Shown here piece by piece: positions 36,702 through 46,200 of a stretch of DNA of 64,000 nucleotides. The notes below the pieces were generated by a model. The model was not told where the DNA came from, ran no database searches, and saw only the letters and a program-made list of their open reading frames with translations. Every line of letters starts with the position of its first letter. The stretch's first letter is position 1. Origin of the DNA: JAVBJN01 sp031546985. GTDB taxonomy: Bacteria > Bacteroidota > Bacteroidia > Chitinophagales > Chitinophagaceae. The stretch is from the NCBI GenBank assembly GCA_031546985.1, contig JAVBJN010000077.1, positions 1-64,000 on the forward strand, in the 5' to 3' direction. The position numbers were made by a program, and so were the translations under genes.

Positions 36702-37759
36702 ACGAACAAGGTAAAGGCAGTATGTTACTGCCGTTAGGTATAGGTGCTGGACTGCTACTGCTACTGACCAGCATGAAAAAGAAGGAGCAACCGCCTGTAA
36801 CGGCTGCAATACCTGATGATGCGGCTGCTTTGCTGCCACAGGTCAATGCAGGGGAAGCTGCGGTGCCGCAGATCGACCCGGCACCGGCACCGACTTATGC
36901 GCAGGCGCAGGCAAAAACCGCACCCTCTGAAGACAGCGAGGGGGACGGTGGCGAAGAGGATGAGGAAACGCCAGATCCGCAACAACCGGAAGGCGAAAAA
37001 GAAGACAGCAGTACAGATGACGAGGAGACAGATGACAGTGGCTATGCCTCTTCCGCCAACCGGGGCGGTGGTGGCGGTTATACTCCTTATAGTCCGTCTT
37101 CCTCTATCAATACCAACAGGCAGACTACGCCTTTACCTGCTACGAGTACCGCGCAGGCTACAACCTATTTTGCGAATGGCAAACCTGTGATCGGCAATAA
37201 GGCTATCCGCTTTCAATCCGACCAGGCGAAACTACTGGCCATGCAGAAAGCCCGCAATAATAAAAGCCTGCGGTTCCAGTCTGACCAGGCCAGAAAGTTT
37301 GCGCAACGTTCCGGTGTAAAAACTGCCAACCCATTAATTATTGGTAATGGCAAGCCCCGCATGGGGGTTCCGCTTCCGGCATCTTACCGCCCCGGCGCAA
37401 CTACTGCATTGCAGCAGCCGATTGCTATTACCAGCCAACAGCCCGCCGCTGCCACCGCAGCAACACCTGTGGCAAGCCAGTCCACCATTTTTCCGTTGAA
37501 GTTTGGTACGACCAGCGCCTACGTAAAAGAAGTGCAGCGAAAGCTGGGCGTATCTCCAACCGGATATTTTGGTACAATGACCAGAGCGGCCATACAGAAG
37601 CGTTTCCGTGTTATGGAAATATCCGAAGCCCTGTACAAGCAGATTATTACCGGCAAAGCCCCGGCAGCGGTTGCCCCTGTCAGGAAGCCGGTACCAAAAA
37701 TCATCCGTAAGGCCAGCAAACCCATACCGAAGAAACACAAGATCATTAAACGAAAATAA
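36698..37759 (+). CDS. Membrane-anchored protein with peptidoglycan-binding domain
   Basis: The 353-residue protein has an N-terminal anchor (MLLPLGIGAGLLLLLTSM, residues 9-26). A long disordered Pro/Glu/Asp/Ser-rich linker (about 30-150) follows, with a duplicated motif AIRFQSDQAKLLA / SLRFQSDQARKFA. A PG_binding_1-like domain (about 262-315, FPLKFGTTSAYVKEVQRKLG) precedes a very basic C-terminus. It resembles the protein at 33353 in plan. It could be a surface-exposed virion protein contacting the wall. Stop and next start are adjacent. Confidence 0.7.
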   Translation: MNEQGKGSMLLPLGIGAGLLLLLTSMKKKEQPPVTAAIPDDAAALLPQVNAGEAAVPQIDPAPAPTYAQAQAKTAPSEDSEGDGGEEDEETPDPQQPEGEKEDSSTDDEETDDSGYASSANRGGGGGYTPYSPSSSINTNRQTTPLPATSTAQATTYFANGKPVIGNKAIRFQSDQAKLLAMQKARNNKSLRFQSDQARKFAQRSGVKTANPLIIGNGKPRMGVPLPASYRPGATTALQQPIAITSQQPAAATAATPVASQSTIFPLKFGTTSAYVKEVQRKLGVSPTGYFGTMTRAAIQKRFRVMEISEALYKQIITGKAPAAVAPVRKPVPKIIRKASKPIPKKHKIIKRK

Positions 37760-37939
37760 ATGAAGCAGCAAAGTAATACAGGCTGGTATTTATTGGGTGG
37801 CCTTGCACTGCTTTGTCTTATTGGCTACAGTATCGGTAAGCCTGAGAACCCAGGCTTACCGGCATTTTCACCTGTGGATAGCAGCGCAGCCCCCGATACA
37901 GCCGCCAGTACAGAGATCATTATTACCCCCGGCAAATAA
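37760..37939 (+). CDS. Very small single-anchor membrane protein
   Basis: The 59-residue protein MKQQSNTGWYLLGGLALLCL... has one membrane helix (about 9-25) followed by a Pro/Ser/Ala tail. The ATG directly follows the TAA of the upstream gene, so it is translationally coupled. It is one of a set of short single-anchor proteins in this cluster. Confidence 0.55.
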   Translation: MKQQSNTGWYLLGGLALLCLIGYSIGKPENPGLPAFSPVDSSAAPDTAASTEIIITPGK

Positions 37940-37945
37940 ATTTTT

Positions 37946-38665
37946 ATGGCACTTCGTACCCAATCCTTTCCTTCCATCAATGCAGCCAGTCCGTTTTCAC
38001 CGGACGAGATGCTCATTTTCCTGAACCGGATCAAAGCAACATGGTTGCCATACTTCCGGCAGGCAGCAATTGTGACCGGATTGCCGCTGCAATTGCTGGT
38101 GGCCAAATCAGCAGTGGAAAGCGGGGGCAGGCAACAAACCGGCAACAGTAGTTATGTCGGTCTGATGCAGGTAGGCAAGTCAACCATTGCTGATTGCCTC
38201 AATTATTTACAGGGTGCCATGTATGCCGATGGCAAAAAATGGATTGCCCCTGTCGCTGTAATTGCGAAAGCCACACCGATTATACAAAAGTCGTTTCCTG
38301 CTTTTGGCCGGGGCGGTGCCATAAGTAAGGACGCTGCCTTTGCCCTTGCTAAATCCAACACGAACGCCGGTGCTGAATTTAATGTGCTGATGGGTGCCAT
38401 ATACCTACAGTTCCTCTGCCAGAACCCAAAGTTTATAGATGGCAATGTATTGCGCCTCGACAAAGTAATGTCGGCATATAACACGGGGCCGAATTACAGC
38501 TTTTACAAAACGCCGGTATCCGATACAACGGGGCTTGTAAAAGTAATACGCAGTTCCGGTTTGTCTTCCGGGAAAAAGCAGGAAACCAGCAGCCATATCC
38601 TGAAATTCTGCGGTGTTGGCGGGGCTTTCGACCTGCTGTTCAACAACAAATTCTTACTCAGTTAA
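37946..38665 (+). CDS. Lytic transglycosylase-like (SLT) protein
   Basis: The 239-residue protein has a lysozyme-like fold signature: LLVAKSAVESGGRQQTGNSS (Glu at about 57 is the likely catalytic acid), then SYVGLMQVGKST and AYNTGPNYSFY, the GLMQ and YN motifs of Slt-type transglycosylases. It cleaves peptidoglycan glycan strands with 1,6-anhydro ends. There is no signal peptide, so export would use a holin or virion delivery. It lies next to a second enzyme of related type. Role: virion entry or host lysis. Confidence 0.75.
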   Translation: MALRTQSFPSINAASPFSPDEMLIFLNRIKATWLPYFRQAAIVTGLPLQLLVAKSAVESGGRQQTGNSSYVGLMQVGKSTIADCLNYLQGAMYADGKKWIAPVAVIAKATPIIQKSFPAFGRGGAISKDAAFALAKSNTNAGAEFNVLMGAIYLQFLCQNPKFIDGNVLRLDKVMSAYNTGPNYSFYKTPVSDTTGLVKVIRSSGLSSGKKQETSSHILKFCGVGGAFDLLFNNKFLLS

Positions 38666-38674
38666 TAAAGAACC

Positions 38675-39340
38675 ATGAGCCTTATTCATATAGATCATCC
38701 CAATATACCAGTTGCCATCCGTGCCGCCTTTGCACAGAAGGTTACGGATATAGCAGCGTGGCTGCAAATAGACCCCAATTGGCTGATGCAGGTCATGTAT
38801 GCCGAAAGCAAGCTGAAGGCATCTGCGCAGAACATACAGAAAGGCAGGCTGATCGCTGCCGGTCTGCTGCAATGGACATCAGCCAGCGGCGCACCGGGCG
38901 CACCACAAAGTATGTTGCAGCGAAACCATTTACAGCAGCTCGATTGGGTAAAGGAATATTTTAAGCCCTACCGGGGTAGAATGCACAGCTATTTTGATGT
39001 GTACCTGGTCACGTTCTTTCCGGCAGCGGTAGGCAAGCCGGATAATTATGTATTTGCCACCAGCAGGCTTTCTGCGTCCCTGATCGCCAGCCAGAACCCT
39101 GCTGTAAATATTGTGAAGGACGGCAAGATCACAATGGCAGAGTTCAAGCAATATGTATGGAACAGCACACCGTCTGGTGTTCGTGGCCTTGTCTTCAAAG
39201 CGCAACAGTTGCTTCAGGACGTGAAGCAGGAAACAAAAGAAGTAATTGCGCAAGCGCAGGAGCATCCGGTCGATGCCACCATCAAAGCGGCGGGAGGCAT
39301 CGCTACGATCATTGCTTTTTTTTTATCATCCGTCATTTAA
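38675..39340 (+). CDS. Second lysozyme/transglycosylase-like protein with C-terminal anchor
   Basis: The 221-residue protein has WLMQVMYAESKLKASAQNIQ (Glu at about 46), then AAGLLQWTSASGAPG, a lysozyme-superfamily arrangement. There is an EF-hand-like loop (DGKITMAEFKQY, about 150-161). A hydrophobic C-terminus (GIATIIAFFLSSVI) suggests tail anchoring in a membrane. Two adjacent murein hydrolases, one of them membrane-anchored, recall PRD1-type viruses, which carry lytic enzymes on the internal membrane. Confidence 0.65.
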   Translation: MSLIHIDHPNIPVAIRAAFAQKVTDIAAWLQIDPNWLMQVMYAESKLKASAQNIQKGRLIAAGLLQWTSASGAPGAPQSMLQRNHLQQLDWVKEYFKPYRGRMHSYFDVYLVTFFPAAVGKPDNYVFATSRLSASLIASQNPAVNIVKDGKITMAEFKQYVWNSTPSGVRGLVFKAQQLLQDVKQETKEVIAQAQEHPVDATIKAAGGIATIIAFFLSSVI

Positions 39341-39346
39341 AGCAGA

Positions 39347-40114
39347 ATGGATAGCATGATTCGTATCGCAGCTTATGGTGCGGGGGTAAACTCGACTGCA
39401 ATGATTATAGGGCTTACGCAAAAGGGTATCCGGTTAGATGCTATCCTATTTTCTGACACCGGAGCAGAAAAGCCTGGAACGTATGCTTTCCTGCTCCGGT
39501 TCAACCGCTGGTTGCAACTGCATGGACAGGTCACAGTCACTATTATCAGGAGGACGACAAAAAAAGGCGATGCCCGTACACTCGAACAGCACTGCCTCGA
39601 TTATAAAACGCTTCCTTCCATCGCTTATGGCCACAAGCAATGTTCCCACAAATTCAAGGTCAGTCCGCAGGAGAAATGGGTAAATAATTATGCGCCTGCA
39701 AAAAGGCTATGGAAGGATGGGCAGAAAGTAACAAAGTATGTAGGCTTTGATGCAGCAGAGGTGAGGCGTATCAAACCGGACGATCATAAATACACGCACC
39801 GTTACCCGCTCATAGATTGGGGCTGGGACAGGAAGGGCTGCAAGGAAGCAATACTTGCTGCGGGCTTATGCCTGCCGCCAAAGTCAAGCTGCTTTTTCTG
39901 TCCGAATATGAAGAAGGGTGAAATACTGAGCCTGCCCCATGAGCTGCAACAACGGGCGGTAGCTATGGAACAAAATGCACAAAGCACCTTACGCGAAATA
40001 AAGGGATTAGGCCGCAATTACAAATGGGAAGAATTGCTCAGTGCAAATCAGGAACAGATGAAACTATTTGACGACCTGGAGATGTATGCCGCCCCCTGTG
40101 CCTGTATAGACTAA
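39347..40114 (+). CDS. PP-loop protein of the PAPS-reductase-like family
   Basis: The 255-residue protein has an N-terminal PP-loop (AAYGAGVNSTAMI, about 8-20), FSDTGAEKPGTYAFL, a CSHKFKVSPQE segment and SSCFFCPNMKKGEI near the C-terminus, which gives a CxxC pair. PP-loop ATPases activate a substrate by adenylation. The phage members of this family resemble PAPS reductase and the DndC/IscS-linked sulfur-DNA-modification proteins. Here it precedes the giant methylase, so nucleic acid modification is a plausible role; the substrate is unknown. An alternative ATG at 39356 exists. Confidence 0.75.
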   Translation: MDSMIRIAAYGAGVNSTAMIIGLTQKGIRLDAILFSDTGAEKPGTYAFLLRFNRWLQLHGQVTVTIIRRTTKKGDARTLEQHCLDYKTLPSIAYGHKQCSHKFKVSPQEKWVNNYAPAKRLWKDGQKVTKYVGFDAAEVRRIKPDDHKYTHRYPLIDWGWDRKGCKEAILAAGLCLPPKSSCFFCPNMKKGEILSLPHELQQRAVAMEQNAQSTLREIKGLGRNYKWEELLSANQEQMKLFDDLEMYAAPCACID

Positions 40115-40129
40115 CTACAATGCTATATT

Positions 40130-40288
40130 ATGAACGTCATTAAAATCACACACCAGGAAGACCGTAAGGAGTACTCTTTTAAAGTAAAAGACCCCGACAG
40201 GTTAACCGCCTCCGAAGTAAAGAGGATTTGCGAAAAGATGGGGGTTTCGGCACTCCTGGTCAATGGAAAATATTATTCAAAGCCATAG
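40130..40288 (+). CDS. Small hypothetical protein
   Basis: The 52-residue protein MNVIKITHQEDRKEYSFKVK... has a beta-beta-alpha type pattern (YSFKV ... TASEVKRICEKMGVSALLVNG). The function is unknown. It overlaps the first possible start of the methylase-helicase gene by 26 bp, which favours coupled translation or a later methylase start (40335 or 40344). Confidence 0.4.
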   Translation: MNVIKITHQEDRKEYSFKVKDPDRLTASEVKRICEKMGVSALLVNGKYYSKP

Positions 40289-43200
40289 CAGGTTTTCCAT
40301 GATGGCTTTGCCAATTGATGCGAAAAATACACTTATGAATACGATGCCACGCCATATTACTTACCTCGACCTGTTCAGCGGAACAGGTGGGTTTGCTTTA
40401 GGATTAAAGCAGGCGGGGTTTGTATTTAAGAAACATTATTTCTCTGAGATAGATAAATACGCGGCAGCTAATTATCAATACCATTTCAGCCATGCACAAG
40501 GACTTGGAGATATTAAGAACATTAGCGGAGGCCAAATCGAAAGGCCGGACATTATCACTTTCGGGAGTCCCTGCCAGGATATTTCAATCGCTGGCGACAG
40601 GAAAGGGCTTAGAGGAAAGAAAAGCGGACTTTTCTATGAAGCCATCCGGCTCATCCGAATATATAAGCCCCGTGTTTTTGTCTTTGAAAATGTCAAAGGG
40701 CTTTTCTCCAGTAACAAAGGAAAAGACTTTGAGGCAGTACTTCGGGCGTTTGCCGACATTGGGCTTTATGACTGCCAGTGGCAACTTGTTAATACTTCCT
40801 GGTTTCTACCCCAAAGTAGAGAGCGGGTTTACCTTGTCGGACATCTTAGTGGAACAGCCAAACCCCAAATATTTCCTGTCACAGCGGGCAGTAGATTACC
40901 TGAAACGGGCGGAGGACAGAGGCGGGGGAGCAAAGATATTGCCTCAACAATAACGAGTACTTACCGCAAAGGTGTCCACGGAAGGGGCGATACCTATGTC
41001 CGCAGCCGCAACCGTAAAATCAGGCGGCTTACACCAGTGGAATGTGAGCGGCTTCAAGGGTTTCCCGACGACTGGACGAAGTACGGCCTGTTTGATGGAG
41101 AAGAAAAAGAGGTATCGGATTATCAACGTTACAATATGCTCGGCAATGCGGTAAGTGTTGCTGTGGTAAAGGCAATAGCCAAAAAATTAAGGTCAGATAA
41201 AGAACTAAGCGGTATTATGAACAGTAAATCCCCGGTCCCGGTAGAAAGTAAATTGCCTATAACAAGGGAAGATTTTGTTGCGATTATGCAACAGGACTTA
41301 ATGGCGCAGAAACACCACACCAAACTTACGGTTGAAAAACTGGCAGCGGCATTGGCCATTACGGATAAGACGGAAGTAAAGGAACTCACCGAACTGGCCA
41401 TCGTCCGTTGTGCAAGGGATTTGGCACATGGTAAAGGCTCGCTCAGGGAGCGGTATAGCAAAATTGTCACACTGTACAAAAGCCAGGTGAATTTAAGCCA
41501 CCGTACCAGCATGAGTATGTTGCTCCAGCAATATTCCACGCCTGCACCCATCGGTTTCTTGATGGGTATTTTTGCAGGACTGGACAAGCTGCATCATTCC
41601 GGCGGTTATGGCTATGAACCTTCAGCCGGTAACGGCCTGCTGACGATTGCAGGCAGACCGGAGCGTATCTATGTTAACGAAGTGGATGAAGTGCGCAACC
41701 GCAACCTGAAGACACAGGGTTTTGCAAATGTGTGGAAGCGGGATGCGTCCGAAGTATTCTCCTTTAGCGATATAGGCAATACATTTCCGGCAGTCATTAC
41801 GAACCCTCCCTTCGGCACTCTGCGAAAGCCGGTATATTTTGACACCTATAAAATTGATACCCTTGATGGCCTGATGGCGTTAAGGGCGTTGGAATCCATG
41901 ACAAGGGATGGCCGGGCTGCGGTCATTATGGGCGGCCATACCGTTTGGGGCAAACATGGCCGCATACAGGGAGGCCGTAACCGCATTTTTTTCAACTATC
42001 TCTACAACCGTTACCATGTAGTTGATGTGATTAATATTAATGGCCGCACCCTGTTTTCCAGGCAAGGCACTTCATTTAACACGCGTATCATCCTCATTGA
42101 TGGAAGGAAAGCTATTGCCGGTGGCGTAGCACCGCTATACAATCCGCAGCATGATAATGTTGTAAGTACGTTTGACGATCTCTATGACCGGTTCCTGTCC
42201 GATATGGAACGGGTGGCACCGCAAACAAAGGAGCCGCACATGGGTACGCTTGCGACATACTATGAACAGAAGTACCTACCACTGCAACAGCGTTACAAAG
42301 ACAAGATCATTTTACTCCGTAACGACATGCACTACGAAGTGTACGGCAGCGACAAAGGGAAGCAAATATTTGAGATAGCGCAGATCACCAGCACCAACCT
42401 TTCTGCTCATTTTACTTATAAGGATGAAGGGATATTGTTGATAAGGCTTCCCGCCGAAGGCAGGCAATGGATTGATGACGTTTTGCGCAAGTATGGAAAG
42501 CCTTACGTTATGATTGACGAACTGGAGAAACCCCAGGTACCATCACAACAAAAACCGACTATTATGAAAACCCATGCTGAAAAATATAAGCAGTACCGCA
42601 AGCTGGAAAAAATGCTGGAGATAGAGCCACGCTTTGATGAGATCATTATTTACCAGGAAGGAAACACCTATGAAGTGTACGGGGAAGCCGTGCCTTACCT
42701 GTGCCGTAATTTCGGCCTGAAACCCGAAGGGGAATTTGTCTATGCCCGCAAAGTCATAGAAGTTGTCTGCATACCAGAAGACAGGATAGCTGAAATCAAG
42801 GCTCAACTGGAGAAAGATAAATTCCGTGTGGCCATTTACAACAATAGCACACAGAAGGCACCGGATGATGAGCTGGCAGAACTGGAACGGGAAGCTGCCG
42901 CTTTTATGAAGCTGCTGAACGATGAAGGTCTGGGCGCAGCCTACCAGCCTGCTTCCGATGCCTGCGTGGTACTTGATACGCAGGTGCCGGACAGTATGGC
43001 CTTTGAAACACAGGAGGCAGTTGCGCTGATCGAGCGGGAAGTTGGCGGCGATATTGATAATTTTGTACGCGATCGCCTGGGCTACCGTACCAAGCTGGAG
43101 ATGTGCAAGGCACTGTCAGCAGAACAGATTGATGCCGTTGCAATGGCTATCTATAATATTGAGGCAAGGGGCCAGGGCATGGTGATCGGCGACCAGACCG

Positions 43201-46200
43201 GTATTGGTAAAGGGCGTGTTGCGGCCTCTATCATCCGCTATGGCTGCCAGCAGGGGCTTACGCCGGTTTTCCTTACAGAAAAGGCAAACCTGTTTTCTGA
43301 TATATACCGTGACCTTGCAGCTATTGGCAGTGCCAACCTACGGCCATTTATTGTCAATAGCAGGGAACCCAAAAGCGATATTAAGGACGAGGACGGCAAT
43401 GTGATCTACCAGGCATTGCCGCCGGGTGAACAGTCGGAAGTTTTCAGTAGTGGCAAAATCCCGGTACAATTCGATTTTGTGTGCGCCACTTATACGCAAT
43501 TTAACAGCTCTGAAAAGAAGCCACTGAAACCTAATTTTCTGAAAGGGATTGCTGAGGATAATATTTTTGTCATGGACGAGGCGCACAACAGTTCCGGCTC
43601 CTCACAAACCGGTATGTTCTTGCAGGATGTGGTACGCCTTACAAGGGGTGTGGCTTTCCTTTCTGCCACCTTTGCCAAACGCCCGGACAACATGCCCATT
43701 TATGCGCTGCGTACAGCTATTTCTGATAGTAACCTGAGCAGCGAAAGCCTCATTTATTCTATCACTAAAGGCGGCGTTGCCTTACAGGAAGTCCTTTCAG
43801 CACAACTGGTGCAGGAAGGACAAATGCTGCGCCGTGAAAGGAGTTACGAAGGCGTAGAGGTCAATTACATCGCGCTGGACGATAAGGCAGCCGAACACCG
43901 TGCAATTTCAGACAATATTACCCAGGTGATGCGCGATATTATTGCTTTCCAGAAAGACTACATTAATGCCGAAGTAAGTGTTTTGGATGAAGAAGCGGCA
44001 AAGGACGGCGAAGAAGTGGCCATCCGCGAAGGCACATCGGAAGCAGGTGTAGATAATGAGCCTTATTTCAGCAAGATATTCCAGGTTATTAATCAGATGC
44101 TTTTTTCACTGAAGGCCGAAGCGGTAGCGGAACGCGCCATCATGCGGCTGAAGGAAGGCAAAAAGCCGGTAATCGCCTTTTCATCCACTATGGGCAGTTT
44201 TGTAGAGGAATTGGTCATGCAATCAGAGGTTACGACCGGTGATGATAAGGTGATCGAAACGGATTTTTCGCAGGTGCTACGCAAAGGGCTGGAAGGTGTA
44301 TTACGCTACACGGTCAAACTGCCGGACGGTACGCCAAGCCACCATTCTTTTGATGTCAAGGAATTATCCTTGTTGGCGCAGATCGAATATAAGCGTATTG
44401 AAACGCTGATTGATACCGTATCTACCGGCATTACCATCAGCCCTATTGATGTTATCATTAAACTCATCAAACAGGCAGGTTTTACGGTCGCGGAAGTGAC
44501 AGGACGTAAGTATGAACTGCATTTGAATGAGGATAACTCAAAGGGGATTGTGCAGGCACGAAGGCGGCTCAATACCAATGATGCCTTCCGGCTGTTCAAC
44601 AATAACGAAGCCGATGTGTTGCTTATCAACCAGGCAGGATCTACCGGCGCTTCCGCCCATGCGATACCCACCGCCAAAGTACCTGCCACAGCGGTAAAGC
44701 AAAGGGTAATGATCGTATTGCAGGCAGAACTGGACATCAATACAGAAGTGCAGAAGCGGGGCAGGATCAACCGTACCGGGCAGATTTTTAAGCCGATTTA
44801 TGATTATGTTACCTCTGCGGTGCCTGCGGAACTGCGTATGATGATGATCCTGCAACGCAAACTCAAAAGCCTGGATGCCAATACCACTTCCAATCAGCGG
44901 CAGTCAAACAAAATCCTGAGTGTACCGGACTTCCTCAATAAATACGGTGATAAGCTGGTTGCGGAATATCTTGCAGAACGCCCGGATATAAACGATCTGC
45001 TGGATCATCCTGTTGCTATAAAAGGTACTGATAAAAGGAATGAGAATGATTCGCTGGTAGATGCGGCGGTCAAGGTCAGCGGACGGGTAGCAGTGCTATC
45101 CACGCAGATGCAACAGGAGTTCTATGATGAAATGTCCTTAAAATATGAGGAATATATAGAGTACCTGAAGCAGACGGGCGAATATGACCTGGAAGTAGAG
45201 GCCATGAACCTTGAAGCCGAAACAGTAGCGACCAGCATTATTAAAATGGGCAAAGGGGCGCAAAGTGTTTTTGGCAAAGACAGTATGCTCGAAAAGGTAA
45301 ATGTAAATGTGCTGCGCAAACCCTTTACCGCTACCGAACTCAATAACCTGCTCACGGATTCGCTCGGTGGCAGGACGGCATTAGAGATACAACAGGAATT
45401 GATAAATGAATTTCAGAAGTATGGTAGCGTGATTCTCGAAGAAGAACAGCAGGAGGTCAATGAGCAGATAGATAAGCTGCTCAAGAATGTGCAGCAGGAG
45501 AAGAAGATCAAGAAGCTGTCAGAAGACATGGAAGCCTGGCGCAAGGCAATCAGTGAACGAGAAGCAGAACTGGAAGATACCCGCAGCAAGAAACTGGCGC
45601 AGGCAAATAAAAAAGCCTCTGACCGTAAGTTGTACCTTAACAGGATATTGCCTTTCTTTTATATTGGCCAGGTACTCAATTACCCTGTCCGCTATATCGG
45701 GGAAGTTGACCTGGTGCCTTCGGTATTTGTAGGCTACCTGATCGACTGGAAAAAGAAGAACCCTTTCGCACCTTCCAATATCAAGCTGCGTTTTGCTATC
45801 TCCAACAGCAATAAATATATCGTGATACCGGCATCCAATGCAGAAGCCATCACTTCTATTATCGGTGCAAGTGATAAAGACGATCCCATAGACCGTTTTG
45901 CCTTATTGGATAATTGGGAACAATGGATCAATAATAGCTATGTTGACCGGCAGATAAGGTATATCATCACCGGTAATCTGCTACAGGCTTTTGCTGACCA
46001 TCCTGGTAAGCTCATCAGCTATACGACTTTGGACGGGCAGGTTAAAAAGGGCATCCTTATGTCCGAGTACTGGAATCCGTATGAACAGCTAAAGGATAAA
46101 GTTTCGGTGCCGATTATAAAGGCTCTTCCCTTGATCCGCTCCCTGACCAATGGCAATTCGATAAACACGAATACCGGTATCGGGATATTCCGTGTCAGCA

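Noticed and set aside
40492..40953. A 153-codon open frame inside the methylase region
   Set aside because: It overlaps the conserved cytosine methylase motifs in another frame; no family resemblance.
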